64,000 nucleotides of DNA from Streptomyces sp. NBC_00250 (GTDB taxonomy: Bacteria > Actinomycetota > Actinomycetes > Streptomycetales > Streptomycetaceae): the NCBI RefSeq assembly GCF_036192275.1, contig NZ_CP108088.1, forward strand, positions 5,271,501 through 5,335,500, given 5' to 3'. Shown piece by piece: positions 55,471 to 63,693 of the stretch (the first letter of the stretch is position 1; each line of letters opens with the position of its first letter). A program made the translations under genes and the position numbers. A model generated the notes under the pieces. That model was not told where the DNA came from. It worked only from the letters and a program-made list of their open reading frames with translations, and made no database searches.

Positions 55471-57414
55471 GTGACCACCGCCGAGCCGACACGCGCCGAG
55501 CCGACACGGTCCGACCGCGTGGACTCCGTCCCTGACCCCGAAGAGTCCGCTGTCGAAGGTGGCGCCGGTGCCCAGGCCGACCCCGGCACGGATGCGGATG
55601 CGGATGCGGATTCCGACGCCGACACGTCTCGTAATTCGCTCACGCGAATAGTGCTTCCGGCGCAGCGGCCGGCCCCGGCGTCCACTTCCCCGGCCCCGGT
55701 CCGGCGGCGGAAGCGCCGCTACACGGTCATGGCGGCGACCGGGCTCGCGGCCGTCACCCACATCCTGTGGTTCTTCTTCTTCGCGAACAGCGGCGGCGAT
55801 CTGGCGGCGCAGGACGCGTGGGCCGAGTTCGTCGGCCGTCACCCGGACTCGGCGTACAACCTGGCCTGGTACGGCGGGATGCACCCGGTCTCGTACAGCG
55901 TCGTGTCGCCGTATCTGATGTCGCTGCTCGGTGTGCGCAGCACGATGATGATCGCCGGGACGCTGTCGGCGGGACTGACCGCGCTGATCCTGGTGCGGGT
56001 GCGTGCGGTCCGCAACCCCCTCGCCTGCTCGATCGCGGGTGTCTTCGCGTTCCTCTGCAACGCGCTGTCGGGGCGGGTGACCTTCGGCCTCGGCATGATG
56101 TTCGCGGTCGGCGCGGTGGCGGCCGTGTTCTGCTGGCCGCACCGCTGGCGCCGCAAGCGCTGGGCGAAGGCGGCGGTGGCCGCGCCGCTCGCGGGCCTGG
56201 CGACGGCGTGCAGCCCGGTCGCGGGCCTGTTCCTGGGAGTGGCGGCGGCGGCGCTGTTCCTGAACCGCCGGCGCCCGGGCGCGTACGCGCTCGGCCTGGC
56301 CCCGGTGGCGGTCGTCGCCCTCTCCTCCTGGCTGTTCCCCTTCTCGGGCACGCAGCCGATGGCCTTCGGGTCGACCGCGCTGCCGCTGCTGTTCGGAGTG
56401 CTGACCTTCCTCCTCGTCCCGAAGGACTGGCGGACGGTCCGCACCGCCGCGGCGGTGTACACGATCGGCACCCTGCTGACCTGGCTGATCGACTCCCAGA
56501 TCGGCTCGAACATCTCGCGGCTCCCGATGCTCTTCGCGGGTGTCGTGCTGCTCGCGGCCCTGCCGTACACGGCGCCGCGCTCACGCCGCTGGTACGCGCT
56601 GCTGCTCGCCTTCGCGGGCCTGAACTTCTGGATCGGCTTCAAGGGCGTCGACGACGTCATCCGCACGGCCCCGGACGCCTCCTGGGCGCGCGAGCTGGCA
56701 CCGCTGATCAACCAGCTCCAGGTGCGGGACGCGCGCAAGGCGCGGGTGGAGGTCGTACCGGCGTCGAGCCACCGCGAGTCCTCGGCGCTGAGCCCGTACA
56801 TCAACCTGGCGCGGGGCTGGAACCGGCAGGCGGACATGGAGCGGAACCCGCTCTTCTACGACGACACCCTGAACGCCGTGAACTACGAGGAGTGGCTCGA
56901 CCGCTGGGCCGTCCACTACGTGGTCCTGCCGACGGGTGCCCCCGACTCGGGCGCCGAGCAGGAGGCCGAACTGGTCGGCGAGGGCCTGCCGTACCTGAAG
57001 CAGGTCTGGTCGGACGAGAACTGGCGCCTGTACGAGGTCGAGAACCCGAGCCCCCTCGCGACCCCGCCGGCCGAAGTGCAGAGCGCGGAGGAGAACGAGG
57101 TCGTGATCCGCGTCGGAACCCCCGGCCGGGTCCTCATCCGCGTCCCGTACTCCCCGTGGCTGGCCCTGGTGGACGAGAACGGCGGCAAGATCGAACCCCC
57201 GCAGGAGACGGAAGCGTCGAAACTGGCCCGCGAGGAGTCGGACACGGAGCTCCCCAAGGTCTTCGCCAACGAGGAGGGCTGCCTCTTCAAGGCGGAGGCG
57301 GACGCGGAGGGCGACGAGTGGACGGAACTCCTGGCCCCGAAGCCGGGCGTCTACCGGCTGGCGGCCCCGTACAAACTCTCCCGGGGCACGGCCTGCCCGG
57401 AAGAACTCCGCTGA
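55471..57414 (+). CDS. Polytopic membrane protein (putative arabinosyl/mannosyl-transferase-like MFS of unknown function)
   Basis: A 647-residue membrane protein. A disordered acidic N-terminus with DADADADSDAD (residues 35-52) precedes about ten helices starting near residue 88 (YTVMAATGLAAVTHILWFFFF). A loop after helix 1 reads AWAEFVGRHPDSAYNLAWYGGMHPVSYSVVSPYLMSLLG, which resembles GT-C glycosyltransferases without the usual DxD. After about residue 440 a soluble C-terminal domain follows (VDDVIRTAPDASWARELAPLINQLQVRDARKARVEVVP ...). The family is not identified. It follows the carboxypeptidase after 128 bases with a promoter-like TAGCGT at 55394, so it could have its own promoter. GTG 55471 with GGGAAAGG seven bases upstream is the likely start. 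Confidence 0.8.
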   Translation: MTTAEPTRAEPTRSDRVDSVPDPEESAVEGGAGAQADPGTDADADADSDADTSRNSLTRIVLPAQRPAPASTSPAPVRRRKRRYTVMAATGLAAVTHILWFFFFANSGGDLAAQDAWAEFVGRHPDSAYNLAWYGGMHPVSYSVVSPYLMSLLGVRSTMMIAGTLSAGLTALILVRVRAVRNPLACSIAGVFAFLCNALSGRVTFGLGMMFAVGAVAAVFCWPHRWRRKRWAKAAVAAPLAGLATACSPVAGLFLGVAAAALFLNRRRPGAYALGLAPVAVVALSSWLFPFSGTQPMAFGSTALPLLFGVLTFLLVPKDWRTVRTAAAVYTIGTLLTWLIDSQIGSNISRLPMLFAGVVLLAALPYTAPRSRRWYALLLAFAGLNFWIGFKGVDDVIRTAPDASWARELAPLINQLQVRDARKARVEVVPASSHRESSALSPYINLARGWNRQADMERNPLFYDDTLNAVNYEEWLDRWAVHYVVLPTGAPDSGAEQEAELVGEGLPYLKQVWSDENWRLYEVENPSPLATPPAEVQSAEENEVVIRVGTPGRVLIRVPYSPWLALVDENGGKIEPPQETEASKLAREESDTELPKVFANEEGCLFKAEADAEGDEWTELLAPKPGVYRLAAPYKLSRGTACPEELR

Positions 57415-57611
57415 CCGGTCCCGGCACGCAGCCACCCCCGGAGGCCTCACGGGAACGGCCCCCGAAGAGCCGCGCGTACGCCACCCCGCCCCGCCACGCG
57501 TACGACCGCCACCCCGAGCGCACGGTCGCTGTGTGAACCCGTCCGATCACTTACCGCTAGGATCTCGGGCGTTGTCGCAGCCGCGCGGCGGACCGAGATA
57601 GGGGCATCTCC

Positions 57612-57905
57612 ATGGCCATCATCGTCACCTTCGACCTCCCTGGCGCCGGACAGGACCTTTACGACACGGTCATCGAACGCGTGACCGGCGGGAAGGGCTT
57701 CACGCAGTTCGCGGACCTGCCGAACACGGGCCTCGTCTCTCACGCGGCGGGGCCGGTCGACGGAGGCTTCCGCGTGACCGAGGTCTGGGAGAGCGCGGAG
57801 GCCCTGGAAACCCACGCGAAGCTCTTCGGCCCGGTCCTCGCCGACCTGGGCCATGCCGACCTGCAGCCCACGATCATCCCGGCGCACAACGTCGTCGTCC
57901 GGTAG
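57612..57905 (+). CDS. Small ABM-like (dimeric alpha-beta barrel) protein
   Basis: A 97-residue protein with a ferredoxin-like alpha-beta fold: AIIVTFDLPGAGQDLYDTVIERVTGGKGFTQFAD, then GLVSHAAGPVDGGFRVTEVWESAEALETHAKLFGPVLADLGHADLQP. The strand-helix order and the HxW/WESAEA block match antibiotic-biosynthesis monooxygenase or heme-degrading families; the catalytic residues of those enzymes are not certain. ATG 57612 was chosen; a ribosome binding site is weak (GGGGCATC). Stand-alone gene, convergent with tRNA-Arg. Confidence 0.7.
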   Translation: MAIIVTFDLPGAGQDLYDTVIERVTGGKGFTQFADLPNTGLVSHAAGPVDGGFRVTEVWESAEALETHAKLFGPVLADLGHADLQPTIIPAHNVVVR

Positions 57906-57991
57906 GGGCGGTTCGGGCCGCACCAAGGGGCGCCGAGCCCAGTCGCAGACGGTCGGGCCGCATCAAGGGACGCCGACCACGCGCAGACGCC

Positions 57992-58025
57992 GAAGACCCC
58001 GGACCGTGATCGGTCCGGGGTCTTC
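57992..58025. terminator. Hairpin terminator between the ABM gene and tRNA-Arg
   Basis: GAAGACCCCGGACC and GGTCCGGGGTCTTC are perfect 14-base arms with a six-base loop, eight bases beyond the 3' end of the minus-strand tRNA. It serves as a terminator for the tRNA and for the gene ending at 57905. Confidence 0.8.
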
Positions 58026-58032
58026 GCGCTTG

Positions 58033-58105
58033 TGCCCCCGGCAGGATTCGAACCTGCGACACCCGCTTTAGGAGAGCGGTGCTCTATCCCCTGAGCTACG
58101 AAGGC
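58033..58105 (-). tRNA. tRNA-Arg (anticodon CCT)
   Basis: Minus-strand 73-base cloverleaf: acceptor GCCTTCG/CGGGGGC, D-arm GCTCAGGGGATAGAGC, anticodon stem CCGCT/AGCGG around CTCCTAA with anticodon CCT (reads AGG), T-arm GCAGGTTCGAATCCTGC. No encoded CCA. A strong hairpin follows its 3' end. Confidence 0.95.
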
Positions 58106-58674
58106 GTGGCGGGGGCTTGGGGGAACCTTGGAGGAGACCCGGTGAGTGGATCTTCGGCGAGGAAGCCAAGCCCGCTGGTCAGACGCCGTGTGGACCCTGC
58201 TGGGTGGCATCGCTGCCTGACAGGGGCCGCGCCAACGGCTGACCAGAGAACAGGGTAGCGGATGACCATCCGCCAGGGGCAAACGTTCCCGGGCGGGCGC
58301 GCAGAGTCGCGCTGACCAGCAGGTCTTTCGAGATCTGGGGGTGGGGGCTGCCTGAGCCTGGCGCGATTGCTCGACCTTTGTGTCCCTGGGGTGAGCCTTC
58401 ATCCGTTTCGTGTTGTGTGGCCGCGTCGTAGGCCTGCGTCATCGGGGGCGGAGTGCCCGGCTGTCGTCCGTTCTTGGCCTCGCGTGGTCCTCGCTCGCCG
58501 ACCGCGAGAACAGGGGAGTTCTGGAGAGGCGGCTTTGAGTCATCGTCGGCTGATGATTCCAGCCATTTATACGGTGCATGGGTCAATGATCCTTGACGGG
58601 GCGGGTTGATCTTCGCCTATCGTCGCGTGGTCGCTTTCGCGACACATTCAGAACGGTCTAGCAAAGGGATTTCG
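58106..58674. other. Non-coding region right of tRNA-Arg
   Basis: 569 bases with no convincing gene in any frame. It is less GC-rich toward 58560-58670, which precedes the secreted I36 gene and may contain its promoter (TATACG near 58568, ATCTTCG etc. not decisive). No attachment-site duplicate of the tRNA end was found by eye. Confidence 0.4.
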
Positions 58675-59079
58675 ATGCGCAATCTGCACATTCTCGGCGT
58701 TGCCGCAGCCGTGCTCAGCATTGGGGCATTCGCGGCGCCGGCCCAGGCGGCCTCTTACGACGGTGTTTGCAACTCTTCGGGTGGCGGGGAAATATGCCTC
58801 TACCGCGATGCCAATGCGAGCGGGCCCATATACGACACGCTCTACAGCAAACCCTCTTATACGGGCACGTACTACGGAACCGGCATCTCCATCAACGACA
58901 GCGTGACGTCGGTCAAGAACCTCGACCCCGACACCAACGCCGAGCTCTACACCAACGGCAACTACACCGGCGACCACACGACGGCCTGGTCGAATGCCAC
59001 GCTCAACGACCTGGAGTCGTGGACCGACAACCTGGTCTCCTCCCACTGCTTCTGGAGCAACGCGGCTTGCCCCGGCTAG
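58675..59079 (+). CDS. Secreted peptidase-inhibitor I36-like protein
   Basis: A 134-residue exported protein: signal peptide residues 1-24 (NLHILGVAAAVLSIGAFAAPAQA), then a small domain rich in Tyr, Asn, Asp and Gly: GEICLYRDANASGPIYDTLYSKPSYTGTYYGTGISINDSVTSVKNLDP, a beta-gamma-crystallin-like layout typical of peptidase inhibitor family I36 (SMI-type metalloproteinase inhibitors), with cysteines at C29-like, C38 and near the end. It is lower in GC than its neighbours. ATG 58675 has AAAGGGA nine bases upstream. The gene is followed by a textbook terminator. Confidence 0.8.
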   Translation: MRNLHILGVAAAVLSIGAFAAPAQAASYDGVCNSSGGGEICLYRDANASGPIYDTLYSKPSYTGTYYGTGISINDSVTSVKNLDPDTNAELYTNGNYTGDHTTAWSNATLNDLESWTDNLVSSHCFWSNAACPG

Positions 59080-59091
59080 AAGCGCACCAGT

Positions 59092-59131
59092 CCGACAGGC
59101 GCCACGGAATTTCTTCCGTGGCGCCTGTCGG
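59092..59131 (+). terminator. Terminator of the I36-like gene
   Basis: CCGACAGGCGCCACGGAA and TTCCGTGGCGCCTGTCGG pair over 18 perfect bases around TTTC, 12 bases after the stop codon; followed by CCGTTTCGC. The strongest hairpin in the window. Confidence 0.85.
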
Positions 59132-59232
59132 CCGTTTCGCGTTCACCGAAGAGTGAATTCCGGTTAATTCTCGGCGCTGAGCCACCGCATTCAGTGTGCT
59201 CGTCCTGCTTGCGCCCTCAGGGCAGCATGAAA

Positions 59233-59733
59233 TCAGTGGTTGATGTCTATGACGATCCGGTTGGGGGCGGTCAGCTTGAAGACCCTGTAAGAGGTGTGCG
59301 GGCCGAGGGCGAGGCCGAGGGTGTTGCTGTCCTCGAAGCTGTAGACGAGGGCCTGGCCCTTGAGGCTCGGGTAGGCGAAGGATTCCGACCTCGGACTCGT
59401 GTACGTGGACTGGTAGTTCACGTCGAACGTCTCGGCCGGCATGAGGGTGAGCTTCAGGTAGGAGTCGCCCTTGATCGGCACCTGGGTCTGCGAGCCCTCC
59501 TCGCCCCAGTAGAGCGGGGTGGTCTGCTCGCTGGTCGTCCACCCGGGGATGGTGCCTTCGCCGAGGTCGATCACGACGCGGTCGTACGTGGGGTGGGTGG
59601 CCGTCCGTACGCCGAGGACGCAGATGTCGGCGCAGGTCGGAGCCGCTGCCACTGCCACGGCCGATGTGGTGCCGACAAGGGTGGCGACGAGGGCCGCGGT
59701 GCCCGTCAGGGCGCCGAGTGCGGTCTTGCGCAT
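59233..59733 (-). CDS. Secreted AMIN-like domain protein
   Basis: A 166-residue exported protein: signal peptide residues 1-30 (RKTALGALTGTAALVATLVGTTSAVAVAAA), then an AMIN-like beta domain: CADICVLGVRTATHPTYDRVVIDLGEGTIPG, mid strands GDSYLKLTLMPAETFDVNY and the family end VFKLTAPNRIVIDINH. AMIN-type domains bind or localise to peptidoglycan. Two Cys near the start of the mature part may form a disulfide. ATG 59733 is preceded by an AGGAGT ribosome binding site. Downstream neighbour of the lipoprotein gene in the same direction, separated by 65 bases, so possibly the last gene of the transglycosylase operon. Confidence 0.8.
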   Translation of the reverse strand: MRKTALGALTGTAALVATLVGTTSAVAVAAAPTCADICVLGVRTATHPTYDRVVIDLGEGTIPGWTTSEQTTPLYWGEEGSQTQVPIKGDSYLKLTLMPAETFDVNYQSTYTSPRSESFAYPSLKGQALVYSFEDSNTLGLALGPHTSYRVFKLTAPNRIVIDINH

Positions 59734-59798
59734 GAGTACTCCTGGTGGGGTGTGGTGGGTGGGTGCGTGGGTGAGTGAGGGACACGCGGTCCGGTGGG

Positions 59799-60584
59799 TC
59801 AGGAGTTTTCGGCTATTCCTCCGCCTGCCACCGACAGCGTGTACATACCGACCGACTCGGGCGTCGGGCCGGACCTCAGCAGGAGCGCGTGCGCGCTCCC
59901 GGAGACGTACAGGGAGCTGACGACCTGGCGGCGTTCCTTGGTGTAGAGGGCGTCGACCTGCTTCTTCGCCCTGTCGAGCCAGGCGGTGGCGCCCTTCTCG
60001 TCCCACCCCGGAATCCCCGTGCCGACGCAGTCCTCAAGGAACGCCCCGGCCTTCGCCCGGTCGGCCTTCACCATGCAGCTGAACGTGATGAGGTCGCCCT
60101 GCTCCGTCGGGACGCCCGACAGGGCCAGCTCCCGCTCCCCGTCACGGGGCACGCCCCCGGAGAGGTGCCACACCTTGCGGCCGCCCGGTGCGTCGATCAG
60201 GCGCGGCTTGCCGAGCGGGACCTTCCAGCGCCCGGCGAGGCCGGTCAGGAAGTCGTCCGCACGGTAGCCGGGAGCGATGACCGCGCTCTTCCCCAGCCGG
60301 GGCGCCCGGTCGGCCGTCACGGCCCGGTCCGGCCAGTCCGCGGCCGCGGGCGGCTCGGTGACCGCCGTACCCGGTCCCGTACCCGCGCCCGTCGCCGACG
60401 ACGCCGGGGACGCCGCCGAGGACGACGGGGCCGGCTTGCCCGGGGTGGTCGACGTCGGGGCTCCGGCGGGGCGGGCGCCCGGATCCGTCGTACCTTCGTG
60501 CTGTGTGCAGCCGGCCAGGCCGGCGGCAGCCGCGAGAGCGACTGCCGCCACGAACCGGCGGCACGAGTCGTGTGCCGTTCCCAT
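59799..60584 (-). CDS. Putative lipoprotein of unknown function
   Basis: A 261-residue exported protein with a lipobox LAGC (residues about 22-25, C25 of the MGTAHDSCRRF start), a Ser/Thr/Pro-rich spacer (about 30-80) and a beta-rich domain, starting near APRLGKSAVIAPGYRADDFLTGLAGRWK and containing LITFSCMVKADRAKAGAFLEDCVGTGIPGWDEKGATAWLDRAKKQVDALYT. The family is unassigned. The start ATG 60584 shares its A with the TGA of the upstream gene (TGATG), so it is translationally coupled to the transglycosylase-like protein; GTG 60587 is an alternative. Likely located on the outside of the membrane or in the cell wall. Confidence 0.8.
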   Translation of the reverse strand: MGTAHDSCRRFVAAVALAAAAGLAGCTQHEGTTDPGARPAGAPTSTTPGKPAPSSSAASPASSATGAGTGPGTAVTEPPAAADWPDRAVTADRAPRLGKSAVIAPGYRADDFLTGLAGRWKVPLGKPRLIDAPGGRKVWHLSGGVPRDGERELALSGVPTEQGDLITFSCMVKADRAKAGAFLEDCVGTGIPGWDEKGATAWLDRAKKQVDALYTKERRQVVSSLYVSGSAHALLLRSGPTPESVGMYTLSVAGGGIAENS

Positions 60585-63500
60585 CACTTCCCCATGTTGC
60601 AGTTGCCCTTGTCAGGAGCACCCACGGGGACGAACGCGACCGCGTCGAAGGCGACGTTGGCGTCTCCGGTGCCGCCGGACGGGTGGACGTTGTCCATCTC
60701 GACGCCACCGCCCTTCCAGAACTGCCACGAACCCAGCTTGAACCAGGAGTTCTTGCCCAGGGTCCGGTTCGCCTGGCTGATGTTGCAGGTGTCCGTGCCC
60801 AGGCCGCCCTTGTTGGGGCCGGGGATGGTGGTGTACCGGACGGTGGCCTCGGCGCCGTGGTTCGGCAGGTGGATCCAGACGTTGAACCGCCTGCCGGGCT
60901 GGTCCGGGCCCGGCAGGAGCGCCGGGTTGAGCTTCCAGCGCCCGGTGACCTTGTGGAAGAAGTCGGCCGTCGGATAGCTGTGCGTGAAGAACACGTGGCC
61001 GTTGTAGCCCGCGCCCAGCTGGTGGACGTCGATCTGCGCGATGTACGGGCTCGCGCGGAAGTTCTTGTTACCGCGGTCCACGATGAGGTTGTCGCCGAAT
61101 TGGAGCGAGAACTTGCCCTGATCGGCGTTCGGGACGGCCCCGCAACCGTAGACGTTCTCACGCCCGTTGAGGTCGTCGATGACGATCGTGCCCGGCGTGC
61201 CGTCGGGCGTCGTCATGCACGGGCCCGACGGGTACTTGGCGACGAGTTCCGACTCGGGGGAGCCGACCGGGAACCGCAGCTGCTCACGCGAGGAGTTGCT
61301 CTCGCTCTGGCCCGGGATCCAGGAGGCGCTTCCGGCCCAGCGGCAGCTTTCGTTCATGGGCGGGCAGGGGTTGGCCGTGCCCGGCGTGCAGTTGTTGATC
61401 GAGGGCGAGCAGAACATGCCGTAGTTCGTCGGCAGGTTCAGCAGGGCCGTGGCGCCGGGGAAGTCGGCCACCATGTACGAGGGTTCCCAGTTCCACGTCT
61501 TGTGCGGGGTCTCCGCCCAGCCGAGGACCTTCTCCTGGTACGGCCACTTGGCGGGGTGCGCGGCGTCGTCGAACGTCGCCCGCAGGAAGCCCTGGCGGTC
61601 CGGCGGGTAGGTGGCGTTGGCGGGGTTGTTGAAGAAGCCGAGACCACGGGGCTTGGTCGGGTCGGTGTAGACGCCGCTGTTGTAGCCCCACAGCGCCATG
61701 TACCAGTTCTCGACCCACTGCGGGCTGCCGTCGTTGGTCTCCATGCCGAGAGCCTTGAGCTGGTTCCACTTCTCGGCCAGGATCTGCATGCCCGCCGCGA
61801 TGTTGGTCGCGTAGTCGGTGGCGATGGCACCGGCCTCGGTCGGGTTGAACGTCTCCGCGTGCCTCTCGGACATGCCGGTGGTGACCTGGGCGATGCCGTA
61901 GCCGCAGTCCGAATCCCGCCAGTTCGGGTAGTAGTGGATGCTCGCGCCGTTGCCGAACCAGTCGGCCTGGAGCACGTTGCCCGCCGTACCGTTCACGGAG
62001 TGCCAGGACGCCTGCTTGAAGTTGGACTCCTGCGCGAGGATGCCGAGGACGACCTGCGCGGGGATGTCACCTCCGCCGGTCAGGCCCGGCTTCGGGAAGA
62101 GCCCCTGCGGGGAGTACGCCGGCAGGCCGGTGTCGTGCCAGTTGGCCGGACGCTGCAGGGTGAGCGCGCCGTGCACGGCCTGGTCGACCGCCCATTCCAC
62201 CTGGTTGGCGCTGGGCTGCTGCGCCTGCCGCTTCGGGTCGTTCCGCTTCACCAGGCAGGGGATCTCGTAGAACGGGTCGCTCTCGTCCTCGGGATCGCCC
62301 CGGACGACGGGATGCTCGTACGTCTCCACACCGGCGGAGAGGCACAGCGCCTCCGGCGAGCCCTCGCCGCAGCTGAGCGGCTCCACGTCGTCCCGCGGGT
62401 CCGCCGTGGCCCCGAGGGCCACGGCCCCGCTCGCGACCGGTCCGGAGACGGTGTGCGCCGCCGGTCCCATCGCGGGGCTGCCCGCGGAGGACGCGGGCTT
62501 CTCGACGGGGTGGGCGTCGGTGTCGAAGGCGATAGCCGCCTTGGTGCCCGTGGCGACGGCCGTCGCCTGGAGGCGGATCAGGCCGGCGGCCAGACCGTCC
62601 TCCGTGGCCTTCGACTCGGGCGTGCCGAGGGGCGCCCTGACGCCCTTCAGTTCGTCAGAGACGACGGAGGTCGCGATCAGCCGTCCCTCGCGGGAGACGG
62701 CTTCGGGCCGGCCCGTGAAGGGCTGGGCCTTGAGGCCGGGCGCGCGCGAGGTGTCCATCTCGGCGACGTCGCCCACCACGAGGGAGCCGCCCTTGCGCGG
62801 GAAGAGCTTGACCTTCCCGATCTCGCCGGAGCCGAGCGCGGAGAGCTTTCCGCCGTGCCAGCGGCTGATGACGCTCTTGCGTCCCTTCACGTGGCCGAGG
62901 TCGAGGTCGCCGCCGGCCGAGGAGGTCAGGGCGAAGACCGGGCCGTCCAGCTTGGTCTGCTTCTGCGCGCGCGTCGTCTTCCCGCGGCCGGTCAGCTTCA
63001 CCAGATCGCCGTTCAGGACGCCGTAGTCTCCGCGCGGCGTGGGCAGCATGTGGGTGAGCTGTCCGTCGACCGTGCGGTCGGCGGTGGCCTTGCCCGTGGC
63101 CGCGTCGGCCTCGATGACGGTGGTCTTCCCGGGGCCGGCGTCCGTGGCCGAGCTGGTGGAGAAGAGGACCCGGTCGTCCTCGCCGCAGCCCGGCGAGTAG
63201 TAGGAGAGGTGTACGCCCTGGGCGACCTCGGTGACCTTGCCGTCGCTCAGCCGCACGACGGCGGCGAACGCGCCGCGGTAGACGGCTCCCGGCTTGTTCG
63301 TCCACAGGGAGGGCATGTACACGGCGGCGGCGTACTTGCCGGAGCCGGTGGTGCAGACGTAGCCCGTCCAGGGGCCCGCGTCGACGTCCTTGCGCCGCAG
63401 CGAGGCCACCTCGCGGAAGGTGTAGCCCTCCCGCTCCGAGGCCGCCACGATGTGGAAGCCCTCGGAGTCACCGGTCCCGCTGACGATCTGGTCGCCGGAG

Positions 63501-63685
63501 TTCCGGTACTCCTTGCCGAGGGCCTTCTCCGGCGCGCCGAAGAGGACGTTGGTGGTGGCGTCCGCCGCCTCGGCGGGCGTCGTCGGGGCCGCGAACGGGA
63601 TCAGGGCGATCGAGGACGCCAGCACGGCGGTCGCGGCCACCTGTGCGGTGAGGCGCCGTCGTGGCGTCCGTAGGTGCTTCAGCAT
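60584..63685 (-). CDS. Large secreted protein with propeller-like N-domain, transglycosylase (SLT)-like domain and golvesin-like C-domain
   Basis: A 1033-residue exported protein. Signal peptide residues 1-41 (RRRLTAQVAATAVLASSIALIPFAAPTTPAEAA). Residues about 45-400 are beta-rich, with repeated D-x-G and WHGGKLSALGS-type blades, resembling a beta-propeller. After a spacer, the region from about 540 contains LGILAQESNFKQASWHSVNGTAGN with catalytic E553, followed by DCGYGIAQVTTGMS, the two landmarks of lysozyme-like lytic transglycosylases. The C-terminal 160 residues (DRGNKNFRASPYIAQIDVHQLGAGYNGHVFFTHSYP ...) look like a golvesin-type carbohydrate-binding domain. It likely cleaves peptidoglycan or binds it at the cell surface. 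ATG 63685 lies eight bases after the stop of the upstream gene; overlap with the lipoprotein start gives coupling. Confidence 0.85.
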   Translation of the reverse strand: MLKHLRTPRRRLTAQVAATAVLASSIALIPFAAPTTPAEAADATTNVLFGAPEKALGKEYRNSGDQIVSGTGDSEGFHIVAASEREGYTFREVASLRRKDVDAGPWTGYVCTTGSGKYAAAVYMPSLWTNKPGAVYRGAFAAVVRLSDGKVTEVAQGVHLSYYSPGCGEDDRVLFSTSSATDAGPGKTTVIEADAATGKATADRTVDGQLTHMLPTPRGDYGVLNGDLVKLTGRGKTTRAQKQTKLDGPVFALTSSAGGDLDLGHVKGRKSVISRWHGGKLSALGSGEIGKVKLFPRKGGSLVVGDVAEMDTSRAPGLKAQPFTGRPEAVSREGRLIATSVVSDELKGVRAPLGTPESKATEDGLAAGLIRLQATAVATGTKAAIAFDTDAHPVEKPASSAGSPAMGPAAHTVSGPVASGAVALGATADPRDDVEPLSCGEGSPEALCLSAGVETYEHPVVRGDPEDESDPFYEIPCLVKRNDPKRQAQQPSANQVEWAVDQAVHGALTLQRPANWHDTGLPAYSPQGLFPKPGLTGGGDIPAQVVLGILAQESNFKQASWHSVNGTAGNVLQADWFGNGASIHYYPNWRDSDCGYGIAQVTTGMSERHAETFNPTEAGAIATDYATNIAAGMQILAEKWNQLKALGMETNDGSPQWVENWYMALWGYNSGVYTDPTKPRGLGFFNNPANATYPPDRQGFLRATFDDAAHPAKWPYQEKVLGWAETPHKTWNWEPSYMVADFPGATALLNLPTNYGMFCSPSINNCTPGTANPCPPMNESCRWAGSASWIPGQSESNSSREQLRFPVGSPESELVAKYPSGPCMTTPDGTPGTIVIDDLNGRENVYGCGAVPNADQGKFSLQFGDNLIVDRGNKNFRASPYIAQIDVHQLGAGYNGHVFFTHSYPTADFFHKVTGRWKLNPALLPGPDQPGRRFNVWIHLPNHGAEATVRYTTIPGPNKGGLGTDTCNISQANRTLGKNSWFKLGSWQFWKGGGVEMDNVHPSGGTGDANVAFDAVAFVPVGAPDKGNCNMGK

Positions 63686-63693
63686 GATCCCTC

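Noticed and set aside
58033..58674. Integration site of a genomic island at tRNA-Arg
   Set aside because: No integrase gene and no duplicated tRNA 3' end were found on either side within the window; the lower GC of the following secreted gene alone is not enough.
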